A stretch of DNA of 64,000 nucleotides from Streptomyces sp. NBC_01244. GTDB lineage: Bacteria; Actinomycetota; Actinomycetes; Streptomycetales; Streptomycetaceae. Position numbers and translations under genes: made by a program. Positions 27,013 through 35,228 of this stretch are shown piece after piece; the first letter of the stretch is position 1, and each line of letters begins with the position of its first letter. The notes below the pieces were generated by a model. It was not told where the DNA came from, did no database searches, and worked only from the letters and a program-made list of their open reading frames with translations. The DNA lies in NCBI RefSeq assembly GCF_035987325.1, contig NZ_CP108489.1, forward strand, positions 1-64,000. Direction: 5' to 3'.

Positions 27013-27960
27013 TCAGGCGCGGGCGAGGTGGGCGCGGTACCAGGGGGCGGCGGAGGGGAGCAGGGCGAGGGGCGTGGGCGTGGGGCGCAGGCCGGTCAAC
27101 TGCCAGATGGGGTCGGCGCGCTGGTGGTAGTCGCGGGCCAGCAGGGAGAACTGCCGCTCCGTCACCCGGCCGGGGCGCTCGCGGAGGCGTTCCAGGCAGA
27201 GGTCCCACGGCCACTCCTCCCGCACCTCGGGCAGGATCCCTTCGGCGGCCAGGGCCGAGACGAGGGAGGCGCTCGTCACCGGGACGGGGTGGCTCGCGTG
27301 GTGGATCGCGCCCCCGGGCGGGTCCGGGACCGTGGCCAGGGCGTCGATCAGGCGGGCCAGCTCTCCGACGTCGACCACGGACAACAGCGCGCGCCCGCCG
27401 TTCCAGCTGGCGGGGACCCGGTTGACCAGCTCGGCCAGGGCCGGGACCACCCAGCGGTCACCGGCGCCCAGCACCAGCCCCGGCCGCAGGACGGTCCCGC
27501 CGGCGGCCAGCACCGGGGCTTCCGCCTCAAGCCGGCTGCGGCTCGCGGCGGACACCGGATCGGGGGCCACCCCGTCGACCTCGATGCCGCGGTGCGGGAT
27601 GTTCCCGTAGACCGCGGCCGTGGACAGGTGGACGATCCGGCGCACCCCCGCCCGAAGGGCCTCCGAGAGGAGGGCCGCGCCGCCCAGGACGTTGACCGTG
27701 TGGCAGCGTTCGGCGTCCCGTCCGATGTAGGAGGCCAGGTTCACCAGTGCGGTCGCGCCCTCGCAGACCCCGCGCAGCGAGCCGGGGTCGCACAGGTCCG
27801 CAAGGCACCACTCCACGCCTTCGCGCGCCGTACCGGGGCTGCGGGCGAGGGCCCGCACCCGGACATCGGGGCGGCGGGCCAGGGCATCCAGTGCGGCCGA
27901 GCCGATGAAACCGGTGGCTCCCGCAAGGACGATCACATGGGGTCTCTCGGATAAGTGCAT
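27013..27960 (-). CDS. NAD-dependent epimerase/dehydratase family protein
   Basis: A 315-residue extended SDR with GATGFIGSAAL at residues 14-24 and STAAVYGNIPHRG, in which the catalytic Tyr is present but the lysine four residues on is replaced, so the active site is atypical. It follows the afsA-P450-SDR gene set on the same strand with a 133-base gap and could be the fourth enzyme of signal biosynthesis (a dehydrogenase/reductase), though it may be independent. Confidence 0.75.
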   Translation of the reverse strand: MHLSERPHVIVLAGATGFIGSAALDALARRPDVRVRALARSPGTAREGVEWCLADLCDPGSLRGVCEGATALVNLASYIGRDAERCHTVNVLGGAALLSEALRAGVRRIVHLSTAAVYGNIPHRGIEVDGVAPDPVSAASRSRLEAEAPVLAAGGTVLRPGLVLGAGDRWVVPALAELVNRVPASWNGGRALLSVVDVGELARLIDALATVPDPPGGAIHHASHPVPVTSASLVSALAAEGILPEVREEWPWDLCLERLRERPGRVTERQFSLLARDYHQRADPIWQLTGLRPTPTPLALLPSAAPWYRAHLARA

Positions 27961-28093
27961 GGGCTCGATTTCATCGACGTGGGTACGCCGCCCGGCCGGC
28001 TGCTCCGCTGCGCGCGTACGGCTCTTCTCTGCTCTTCGGCCTGGAGCTCCACCGAGTTGCGGCCGCGTGATCCGACACCGCCGTGCGGACCCC

Positions 28094-28858
28094 TCAGCGG
28101 GCGGTCCAGCCGCCGTCCACCGGGACGGTCGCGCCGACCACGAAGGACGCCTGGTCGCTGAGCAGCCACGCCGCCGCGTGCGCGATCTCGCGCGGGTCCG
28201 CCGTGCGCGGCAGCGGGGCCATGGTGTGCAGCTCTTCCTCCAGGCCCGGGTTCAGGTCGAACCACTGAGCCATCATTTCGCTGCGCGTGGTGCCGGGAGC
28301 GATGGCGTTGACCCGGACGCCCTGGGCGGCGTACTCGGCGGCGGCCTTCGTCAGGCCGATGACGGCGTGCTTCGCAGCGATGTACGCGGCGGACGCCGGG
28401 GTGCAGACCAGGCCCGCGACGCTGCTGTTGTTCACGATCGCCCCGCCGCCCGGCAGCATCGCGGCGATCTCGTACTTCATGCAGTTCCACGTGCCGAGGA
28501 CGTTGGTGGCCATGACGGCCTCGAAGTCCGCGTTCTCGGTGAGGTGCAGCGGCGCGGGGACGGTCCCCAGCCCCGCGTTGTTGAAGGCGGCGTCCAGACC
28601 CCCGAAGAGCTCCACCGCCTTGCCCACCGCTGCCTCGACCTCTTCGGGGCGGGCCACGTCGACGACGGCGTAGGCGGCGCTGAACCCCTCATCCGTCAAC
28701 TCGCGGGTGAGCGCGGCCAGTTGCTCCTCGCGCCGGGCGGCGAGGAGCACCGAGGCCCCGTTCTCGCAGAACACCCGGGCGGCGGCCGCCCCGATGCCGC
28801 TGCTCGCCCCTGTGATCAGGGCGCGCTTGCCCACGAGGAGGCCGGTCTTTTCCGTCAT
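28094..28858 (-). CDS. SDR-family oxidoreductase (possible signal-biosynthesis ketoreductase)
   Basis: A 254-residue classical SDR: TGASSGIG at about residues 16-23, NNAG near 92-95, and the catalytic SAAYIAAK segment near 158-165 preceded by NNSSVAG. ATG 28858 is preceded by GGAGGA-type sequence. It lies about 100 bases downstream of the P450 in the same direction. In butyrolactone and butenolide loci an NAD(P)-dependent reductase of this family works after the AfsA-type condensing enzyme, which suggests the role here. Confidence 0.85.
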   Translation of the reverse strand: MTEKTGLLVGKRALITGASSGIGAAAARVFCENGASVLLAARREEQLAALTRELTDEGFSAAYAVVDVARPEEVEAAVGKAVELFGGLDAAFNNAGLGTVPAPLHLTENADFEAVMATNVLGTWNCMKYEIAAMLPGGGAIVNNSSVAGLVCTPASAAYIAAKHAVIGLTKAAAEYAAQGVRVNAIAPGTTRSEMMAQWFDLNPGLEEELHTMAPLPRTADPREIAHAAAWLLSDQASFVVGATVPVDGGWTAR

Positions 28859-28961
28859 GGTGAGTCCTCCGTCTTCCGTCGGGCGTCGCCCGGCCCGGCC
28901 GGGCGGAACCGGCCGGTCCGGCCGGGTCAATGAAGTCTTCAGGGGAGGGGCCGACCCGACA

Positions 28962-30224
28962 CTATTGGCCGGAAAAAGACCCTTCGCGCGGGCCGGACCG
29001 GCCCAGGAGCACAGGAACCGTGCGGTGGCCGTTCGAAACGAACGAGAACTTCGGCCGGAGTTCATCGGCCGGCACGGCCAGGGCGATGTCGGGGAACCGC
29101 TCGAAGAGCGCCGACAGCGCGATGGCGACCTCCATCCGTGCCAGGTTCACGCCGAGGCAGTGGTGGGCTCCGTACCCGAACGACACGTGATCGGCGCGGG
29201 TGTCGCGGGTGATGTCGAAGAGGTCGGCCCCGGCCCCGTGGTGGAGGGGGTCGCGGCCCGCTCCGGCGAAGCAGACGACGATCGCGTCGCCCTGCGGGAT
29301 CCGCACGTCGTCGTCGATCTCGATCGTCTCGACGGCGTAGCGCAGGATGCTGTGCGCGCCGGGCGGGTCCACGCGCAGGGACTCGTCGATCACGTCCTCC
29401 CACGAGGCCTTGCCGTTCCGTACGAGTTCCAGCTGGCCGGGGTGGGTGAGCAGGGAGACGACCGCGTTGTCGATGAGGTTCACCGTCGTCTCGTAGCCGG
29501 CGGTGAAGAGGAGGATGAGATTGTCGAGCAGTTCCTTCTCGCTCATGTCCGCCGCGCCCGAGTCGCGTGCGGCGACGAGGCCGGAGGTCAGGTCGTCGGA
29601 AGGATTTTCCCGCTTGTGCGCCACGACGTCGTTCAGGATTTCGTACATGGCTATGCCATTCGCCACCGCGTCCTCGGGGGTGATCGAGGTGGCGAAGAAA
29701 CTGTCGATGATCTTCTGCAGGGGATCGCGCGCAGACTGCGGAATTCCGAAGAGCTCGCAGACGACGGCGTGCGGCAGTAAGTGGGCGAATTCCTTGCGGA
29801 GGTCCACGGGCCGTCCCGCCGGGGCCTGTTCCAGGCGGTCCAGCAGCCCGGCCGCGATCTCCTCGACGCGCGGCCGGAGGGCCGCCACGCGACGCATGGT
29901 GAACTCCCCCGCCACCGGCTTGCGCAGGCGCGCGTGCTCCTCGCCGTAGGCGGTGACCATGTTCTGAACCGAGACCCAGATGGCCAGCGGCCACTCCTGG
30001 TCGACTTCTCCGTTGATCCACGCCGGCCAGTGCCGGTAGGCGTCTTTCGACACCCGGGGATCTGTGAGCAGGCGCTTTACGAGTGCGTAGTCGGTCACGG
30101 ACCACGCCTCCACTCCGCCAGGAAGTACGACCCGCGCGGCCCGGCCCAGGGAGCGTATTTCCTTGATCTCTCCGTGGATGTCCTGGCCGAGCGGATCGAT
30201 GACGAACGGGCACTGCCTGCTCAC
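28962..30224 (-). CDS. Cytochrome P450 (candidate signal-molecule hydroxylase)
   Basis: A 420-residue bacterial class I P450. The I-helix motif TAGYETT is at 241-247, ExxR (ESLR) at 281-284, and the heme loop [10 protein letters not shown] at 349-358 with Cys356 as ligand. GTG 30224 follows a strong AGGAGG element. It sits between the afsA homologue and the SDR on the same strand. This order recalls the S. rochei butenolide genes srrX-srrO, where a P450 oxidises the signal side chain. Leu149 is encoded by TTA (complement of 29778-29780), a rare bldA-dependent codon. Confidence 0.88.
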   Translation of the reverse strand: MSRQCPFVIDPLGQDIHGEIKEIRSLGRAARVVLPGGVEAWSVTDYALVKRLLTDPRVSKDAYRHWPAWINGEVDQEWPLAIWVSVQNMVTAYGEEHARLRKPVAGEFTMRRVAALRPRVEEIAAGLLDRLEQAPAGRPVDLRKEFAHLLPHAVVCELFGIPQSARDPLQKIIDSFFATSITPEDAVANGIAMYEILNDVVAHKRENPSDDLTSGLVAARDSGAADMSEKELLDNLILLFTAGYETTVNLIDNAVVSLLTHPGQLELVRNGKASWEDVIDESLRVDPPGAHSILRYAVETIEIDDDVRIPQGDAIVVCFAGAGRDPLHHGAGADLFDITRDTRADHVSFGYGAHHCLGVNLARMEVAIALSALFERFPDIALAVPADELRPKFSFVSNGHRTVPVLLGRSGPREGSFSGQ

Positions 30225-30373
30225 AGGAGTATCCCTCCTACAACTGCTGGTGACGGTGAGTCGGATGACGTCACAGGCTGGCACGCTCGCGACCTTCCCG
30301 CCACTTCGCGCAGAGGTGTCTCGGCCAGTGGATCGCAGGAAATCGACGGCCATTTCGTAGGAAAGGGAGAAGA

Positions 30374-31318
30374 TCAGCCGGAAACGGGAACTGCGTCCAG
30401 CGAGGCGAAGAAGACCCGCTGGCCGCCCTGATGTCCGGACACGCTCAGGGAGAGGGTGTCGTCCCGGTTCTGCGTCACCGGCTGCGCCTGGACCAGACAG
30501 GGGGAATGGAACTCCACGTACCGGTCGAAGGTCAGGTGGAGCGAGGTGGGGTACAGCCGGGTGGTGCCCGCGACGGCGAAGGCGGCCTGGTGGGTGGCCT
30601 CGAGGAGGGCCATGCCGGGGACATGATCGTTTTCGTGCGCGAACAGCGTCTTGTTCGCGGTGTGCGGCCGCAGGGTCCAGCACCGGGGGTCCATGGTGGG
30701 GGCCAGCAGGACGTGGCTCGGCTCGGTCCGCAGGACGAGGGAGGGGTCCACCGGTTCCGGCACGGGCAGGAGCGGCCGGGCGTCCGCGTGTTCACCCCGC
30801 ATCCGGCGGTAGGCGCCGGGAGAGGTGCACGTCAGGTTGCCGCCGCCGGTCGCGATGACCCGGCCGTCCTGCACCGCGGTCATGTGGCACACCATGCCGC
30901 AGAAGCGGGTGCCGCGGCGGTTGACGTCGGTGCAGACGACATTCATGTGGACGGGGGAGCAGCTGTCCGCCGCCAGGGTTCCGGGATCGATCCGGTAGTG
31001 GATGTCGGACATCAGGAACTGGTGCCCGAGGGGGACGTCGTACTCGGCGTGGGAGAGCAGGATGCCCGTCTGGCGGATGGCCTCCGCGATGACGGTGGGC
31101 GAACGGAAACCGTGGAGCGCGGTATGGAACGGGTGGCTTTCAGGCCAACGCAGCGTCACGTCGAATCGGTCGGGAGCGGTTCGTTCCCAGGCCGAGAGGA
31201 ACACCTCGGAGGTGTCGGGACGGTGCACAAGCCAGTTGGGTACGGCCGGAGGCCTTGCAGGTGAGACCCCGACCGACGGTCTTTGGGCGTTTTCGCTCGC
31301 ATACGCGGTGCTTAACAT
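30374..31318 (-). CDS. AfsA-family gamma-butyrolactone/butenolide biosynthesis enzyme
   Basis: A 314-residue protein of the AfsA/ScbA family, which condenses a beta-ketoacyl chain with dihydroxyacetone phosphate. Two hotdog repeats are seen: [17 protein letters not shown] with [26 protein letters not shown], and a second with [20 protein letters not shown]. Length fits the family (about 300). It is divergent from a receptor gene across a 166-base promoter with two ARE-like sites. Codon 2 is TTA (ATG TTA AGC), so translation of the signal synthase probably needs the bldA leucyl-tRNA. Confidence 0.92.
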   Translation of the reverse strand: MLSTAYASENAQRPSVGVSPARPPAVPNWLVHRPDTSEVFLSAWERTAPDRFDVTLRWPESHPFHTALHGFRSPTVIAEAIRQTGILLSHAEYDVPLGHQFLMSDIHYRIDPGTLAADSCSPVHMNVVCTDVNRRGTRFCGMVCHMTAVQDGRVIATGGGNLTCTSPGAYRRMRGEHADARPLLPVPEPVDPSLVLRTEPSHVLLAPTMDPRCWTLRPHTANKTLFAHENDHVPGMALLEATHQAAFAVAGTTRLYPTSLHLTFDRYVEFHSPCLVQAQPVTQNRDDTLSLSVSGHQGGQRVFFASLDAVPVSG

Positions 31319-31339
31319 GATGTCTCCTCTGGACTTCGA

Positions 31340-31368
31340 GGCATATTCGAGTCACTCGTGGTATGTCT
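31340..31368. promoter_or_regulatory. ARE-like operator in the afsA/receptor promoter (site 1)
   Basis: Dyad centred on CGAGTCACTCG with flanks CATATT and GGTATG, 22 bases before the afsA start. Such autoregulatory elements are bound by butyrolactone receptors. This site is the weaker of the two in the region. Confidence 0.5.
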
Positions 31369-31379
31369 TGGCTCGCCGC

Positions 31380-31405
31380 AAGATACGTGCTGCCTGGTAT
31401 AATTT
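31380..31405. promoter_or_regulatory. ARE-like operator in the afsA/receptor promoter (site 2)
   Basis: AAGATACGTGCTGCCTGGTA followed by TAATTT, an AT-flanked dyad resembling published autoregulatory elements that begin AAGATAC; 79 bases before the receptor start. Confidence 0.55.
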
Positions 31406-31484
31406 GCAACGGCTGTTTTCGGTGACATGCTCATACCTCCGAGGAGGTGCATCGGTGGCCGCCAGCATCGTGGAAGGAGCGAAG

Positions 31485-32189
31485 GTGTCTCAGAGGGAGA
31501 CTTCTCGGCGCACCCGGCGACTCATCGTCGAGGCCGCCGGCGCCGTGTTCGCGGAGAAGGGCTTCAACGGGGCCACGATCGCGGACGTTTACCAGCGACT
31601 CGGCCTGACCAAGGGCGCTTTCTACTACTACTTCAAGGGCAAGGAAGAGCTGGCCCAGGCCGTCCTGGCCAGCCAGATCGACACGGTCGGCTTCCCCATC
31701 CTGCCGCGGAGCACCCGCCTCCAGGAGATGATCGACAAGGGCATGCTCTTCGCCGTTCAGATCCGCACCGATCCGATCGTGCAGGGCAGCCTGAGGCTCT
31801 CCCTGGAGCGCGGCAGCCATCATGAGCACCGCCTGCGGCCCTACCAGGACTGGATCGACCACAACCGGCTCGCCCTGGGGCAGGCCCGGGAGTGCGGCGA
31901 ACTCCACGCGCACGTGGACCTGGACGCGGTCGCCAACCTCATCGTCGGCGGCTTCACCGGGGTGCAGGTGCTCTCGGAAGTGGTGTCCGACTGGGAGGAC
32001 CTGGAAGTACGGGTATCCGTGCTGCTCAGGCACATCATGCCGATCATCGCGCTGCCGACGGTGCTGGCCGAGCTCGACATGGCTCCCGGCCGCGCCGAGC
32101 GGGTCGCAGCCGACCTGGAGAAGCACCTGCGGGAGCGGGCCGAGGCCGAACCGGCTGATCCGGCCGATACGGCCGAGCTCCAGGCCTAG
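31485..32189 (+). CDS. Gamma-butyrolactone receptor-type TetR regulator (ScbR/ArpA-like)
   Basis: A 234-residue protein. The TetR helix-turn-helix is at about 29-50 (GATIADVYQRLGLTKGAFYYYF), followed by KGKEELAQAV, and the ligand-binding half contains GGFTGVQVLSEVVSDWEDLEVRV and HIMPIIALPTVLAELD, both typical of ScbR/BarA-type receptors. GTG 31485 is chosen for GGAAGGAG at 31472-31479; an upstream GTG at 31455 is possible. Divergent from the afsA homologue, the standard arrangement for signal synthase and receptor. Expected to repress its own promoter and the other ARE-bearing promoters until ligand binds. Confidence 0.92.
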   Translation: MSQRETSRRTRRLIVEAAGAVFAEKGFNGATIADVYQRLGLTKGAFYYYFKGKEELAQAVLASQIDTVGFPILPRSTRLQEMIDKGMLFAVQIRTDPIVQGSLRLSLERGSHHEHRLRPYQDWIDHNRLALGQARECGELHAHVDLDAVANLIVGGFTGVQVLSEVVSDWEDLEVRVSVLLRHIMPIIALPTVLAELDMAPGRAERVAADLEKHLRERAEAEPADPADTAELQA

Positions 32190-32338
32190 TACGTCCCGTC
32201 GCCGGGACGTCCCGGCGATCACGCGCTTCCCCGCTTCCCCCGCTTCCCTCCGCCGGGCGTCCTCGACGCCCGGCGGAGGGCTTTCCGTGCCCTGGTCGGC
32301 GCTCCGGGCGGCCACATCAGATCTTCCGATGACGGTTG

Positions 32339-32361
32339 CCTACCTTCATGCAGGTTTGTTT
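32339..32361. promoter_or_regulatory. ARE-like operator before the ANL-like gene
   Basis: TACCTTCATGCAGGTTTGTT (from 32341), a dyad whose arms ACCT/AGGT flank TCATGC. It aligns without gaps to the sites at 34542 and 61603 and ends 57 bases before the start codon at 32419. Confidence 0.65.
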
Positions 32362-32418
32362 CCATGGGCGCGGCCCCGAGCCACATACGAGGCTCTTGAC
32401 CGACCACGGAGAACCCAC

Positions 32419-34032
32419 ATGATCAAGCTCGATGACATCCGCCGGCACGCGGCGGGCGGCGCGACGCGGGATGCCTTGGTCGACGGCCAGGTGCGGCTGA
32501 CCTGGGGCCAGTTCGCCGAGACCGTGGAGCGGACGGCGGCCGGACTCACCGAGCACCTGCCCCAAGAGGGCGCGGTCCGGGCGGTTTTCCTCGCCGGGAA
32601 CAGCTGGCAGCTCACCGTCGCGATGAGCGCCTGCGCCACCCTCGGCGTCTCCTGCACCGGACTCGATCCGCAGAGCGGCACGGACGACCTGGGCCGGGTG
32701 CTCTCCTGGCTGGAGCCGTCCGTGGTCTTCGTGACCTCGGAGCACCGCGCCACCCTCGACCAGCTCGTCTGGCCCAGCGGCCCGCAGGCCGTGCACGTCC
32801 TGCTGGACGGGATCACGGCACCCGGCGCCCCCGCGGCCCCCGGCAAGCACCAGGCGCTCAACTTCGACCTGCTGACCTCGGCCGAACCCCTGCGCACCCT
32901 GCCGGCGCCCCGGCCGTACGAGTCCTTCGCGGTGGGTGCGCGCAGCGAGGGCCCCTCCCGGATCGCCGTGCGCCGCACCCCCTCCGAGGGCCGCCACCTG
33001 GTCGACCTCGTCGACGAGTTCGGCCTCAACCGGGACGACGTCCACCTGGTCTCCGCCCCGCCGACCGAGCCCACGGCCCTCGCGCTGGCCCGCACGATGC
33101 TCGGCATCGGCGCCACCGTCGTCCTCGCCGACGGAGCCGGCCCCGAGACCCTGACCGCCCTGCTCGTCGCCGAGCGCGTCAGCACCGGCGTGATCACCCC
33201 GTCCACCCTGCACGGAGTGCTCGGGCTGCCGGAGACCGCCGAGCCCTCGCCGCGCACCCGTCACCTGCGGTTCCTCCTCACTCCCGGCGCCCACCTGGGC
33301 CGGTGGACCGTCAACACGGCCTGGGAGCGCCTCGGCCCGGTGCTGCACACCGCGCTCGGCAGCGCGGAGACCGGACTGACCGCCGTCATGGGCCCCGAGG
33401 AGCTGCTGGTCTCGCCGCCGCGCTCGGGCCACACCACGCTCGGCACCGCCGTCGCGGTCCTCGGTGAGGACGGGCAGCCGGTGCCGCAGGGCGAGAGCGG
33501 CCGCCTCGCCTTCGCCGGCCATCAGGTCATGGACGGCTACCTGGACGGCGAGACCCGGTTCGCCGAGCTGGACCTCGGCTGGGGCGCGGAGCGCTTCCTG
33601 GTCACCGACGAGTCCGGGCACGTGGACGAGACCGGCCGGCTGCTGGTCACCGGGCGGGTCACCGAAGTGCCCGTGGTGGTCCGCGATTCGGCGGTCGACA
33701 CCGAGCTGTTCCGGCTGGAGTCGGACCTGCTCAACCTGCCCTGCCTGCGCGACACCGCCGTCATGCGGGTCAGCAGCCCGGTGCTGGGCGACGCGATCGT
33801 GGTCCCCTTCATCGCCGTGGCGGTCGGCCGCGAGGCCACCGGGTACCAGGCGCTCAGCGCCGCCTGCGCCCGCCGGGTGCCGTCGCTGCCCGCGCACGTC
33901 ATCGCCGTCGACACCATCCCGTACAGCCCGACGGGCCGCATCCGCACCGGGGACCTGCTCGACGCGGTCCTGCCCATCATCACCCTGAACCTGCAGCTTG
34001 AGCAGTCGATGCAACAGGAGATGTCCGCGTGA
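32419..34032 (+). CDS. Degenerate adenylate-forming (ANL) superfamily protein
   Basis: A 537-residue protein with the ANL fold but eroded motifs. The N-terminal RLTWGQFAETVERTAAGL and AGNSWQLTVAMSACATLGV are typical. The P-loop (TSGTTGxPKG) is replaced by ARSEGPSRIAVRR, the YGxTE motif is GSAETG, the hinge Asp is in RFLVTDESGHVDETGRLLVTGR and the catalytic lysine site reads SPTGRIRTGDLL with Arg in place of Lys. It may bind acyl-adenylate or carrier partners without adenylating. ATG 32419 follows GGAGAA. Its stop overlaps the next gene (GTGA). Controlled by the ARE-like site upstream. Confidence 0.8.
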   Translation: MIKLDDIRRHAAGGATRDALVDGQVRLTWGQFAETVERTAAGLTEHLPQEGAVRAVFLAGNSWQLTVAMSACATLGVSCTGLDPQSGTDDLGRVLSWLEPSVVFVTSEHRATLDQLVWPSGPQAVHVLLDGITAPGAPAAPGKHQALNFDLLTSAEPLRTLPAPRPYESFAVGARSEGPSRIAVRRTPSEGRHLVDLVDEFGLNRDDVHLVSAPPTEPTALALARTMLGIGATVVLADGAGPETLTALLVAERVSTGVITPSTLHGVLGLPETAEPSPRTRHLRFLLTPGAHLGRWTVNTAWERLGPVLHTALGSAETGLTAVMGPEELLVSPPRSGHTTLGTAVAVLGEDGQPVPQGESGRLAFAGHQVMDGYLDGETRFAELDLGWGAERFLVTDESGHVDETGRLLVTGRVTEVPVVVRDSAVDTELFRLESDLLNLPCLRDTAVMRVSSPVLGDAIVVPFIAVAVGREATGYQALSAACARRVPSLPAHVIAVDTIPYSPTGRIRTGDLLDAVLPIITLNLQLEQSMQQEMSA

Positions 34033-34412
34033 ACCTGCCCTCCTTCGACGACCAGCCGTACGACGAGCTGCTGGTGGAGGACTTCGAGACGGCCTACTTC
34101 GCACTCGAGCTCGAACTCCTCGACCTGCCCTGCGTCCAGGACGTCGCGGTGATGCGCACCCGGCTGCCCGAGGTGGGCGAGACGCTGGTGGTGGCCTTCG
34201 TACCGCTTCCCGAGGAGGACCAGGAGGCCGGCGGGCGGCAGGCCGCACTGGCCGCCTGCGAGCGGCGCATGCCGTGGGTGCTCTCGCACGCGGTGGCCGT
34301 CGACGTGATCCCGCGCGCGGCCGACGGATCCGCGCGCACGGGCCTGCTGATCGACCGTCTGCTCCCGCAGATCGCCCGGGACCTCCTCTCGCCGATGGAG
34401 ATGTCCGACTAG
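34029..34412 (+). CDS. Stand-alone C-terminal-domain paralogue of the preceding ANL-like protein
   Basis: A 127-residue protein whose whole length matches the last 120 residues of the upstream protein: LELELLDLPCVQDVAVMRTRLPEVGE parallels LESDLLNLPCLRDTAVMRVSSPVLGD, and CERRMPWVLSHAVAVDVIPRAADGSARTGLLID parallels the C-terminal lid end. The catalytic lysine is again missing (GSARTG). It is translationally coupled (GTGA). It looks like a duplicated lid domain released from its core; a partner that docks on the ANL-like protein is an attractive but untested idea. Confidence 0.75.
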   Translation: MNLPSFDDQPYDELLVEDFETAYFALELELLDLPCVQDVAVMRTRLPEVGETLVVAFVPLPEEDQEAGGRQAALAACERRMPWVLSHAVAVDVIPRAADGSARTGLLIDRLLPQIARDLLSPMEMSD

Positions 34413-34454
34413 TCCACTCCGCCCAACCCGCTGTCCACCACGAAGCAGCGGCTG

Positions 34455-34493
34455 ACCTGTGGCCATGCCCTCTCTGACGGCATGGCCACAGGT
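34455..34493 (+). terminator. 15-bp inverted-repeat terminator
   Basis: Arms ACCTGTGGCCATGCC (34455-34469) and GGCATGGCCACAGGT (34479-34493), perfect, with a 9-nt loop, 40 bases after the stop of the lid-domain gene. Confidence 0.75.
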
Positions 34494-34541
34494 ATGTCCG
34501 CAGCCGTTCGTCAAGCTGGACGGCGAATCCTCTAGCGAAGT

Positions 34542-34564
34542 TATACCTGCACCATGGTATGTTT
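34542..34564. promoter_or_regulatory. ARE-like operator before the LysR-type gene
   Basis: TACCTGCACCATGGTATGTT (from 34544) aligns base for base with the sites at 32339 and 61603, and ends 43 bases before the GTG at 34608. Confidence 0.65.
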
Positions 34565-34607
34565 CCAGTCTCCGAGGCTCTGAGCCTCGCAGAAGGGAGC
34601 CCCTGCC

Positions 34608-34886
34608 GTGCAGTTTCAGCAGTTACGCTCGTTCCGTGAAGTAGCCGCCGAGATGAGCTTCACTCGCGCCGCTCGCAACCTCCACTACTCGCAGCCCAGC
34701 GTCACCGCCCACATCAAGAACCTCGAGGACTACATCGGGGCCGCCCTGTTCCATCGCGCCGGCGGCCGGGTCCAGCTCACCGAGGCGGGCGTACGTCTGC
34801 TGCCGCACGCGGAGAAGATCATTCTGATCGCCGAGGCCGCCTGTATAGACGCGGCCTCCGCCGGTCGTACCCGGCCCGCCGCCTGA
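34608..34886 (+). CDS. Truncated LysR-type regulator: DNA-binding domain only
   Basis: A 92-residue protein consisting of a complete LysR winged helix (QLRSFREVAAEMSFTRAARN, HYSQPSVTAHIKNLEDYIGAALF, GGRVQLTEAGVRLLPHAEKI) and 15 residues more, ending in AASAGRTRPAA. Normal LysR proteins are about 300 residues with an effector domain that is missing here. The GTG start follows AGAAGGGAG. Codon 6 is TTA (CAG TTA CGC), so it is another bldA candidate. The reading frame is clean, so it may be a functional stand-alone DNA-binding regulator rather than a fragment. Confidence 0.8.
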   Translation: MQFQQLRSFREVAAEMSFTRAARNLHYSQPSVTAHIKNLEDYIGAALFHRAGGRVQLTEAGVRLLPHAEKIILIAEAACIDAASAGRTRPAA

Positions 34887-35228
34887 CCGGCCTCCGGACA
34901 TATTTTCGTAATCCTTCTCCATTCGGCCCGGCCGTGTATCCGAATTACCTGGAACGATGCCCGGACGACGTTATTTCCGGGAATTCGGAATTCATCATTC
35001 CGCAATAGTCGAGAAGCGCGACCGGACCTTCTCCCTGACGTCGACAAGGCTTCTCCGCCTCGTTGTTGACGTATCCCCTGGAGCGTGATGACGCCAGGGT
35101 TGGCGTAGATGGGCAATTGTCCGTGCGCAGCCCAACAAGAGCGGATCGGCGGCCGAGCCTACGCTCGGGGCAATCGAACTGTGCGCCCGGCAGCGGTCGC
35201 GTGTATTACCCCTGGAGAGGACACCAAA
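34887..35228. other. AT-richer intergenic stretch before the hydroxylase genes
   Basis: 342 bases without a gene. It is noticeably richer in A+T than its surroundings (AATTCGGAATTCATCATTCC around 34980) and probably carries the promoter of the flavin monooxygenase operon. No clear ARE or terminator hairpin was found in it. Confidence 0.5.
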
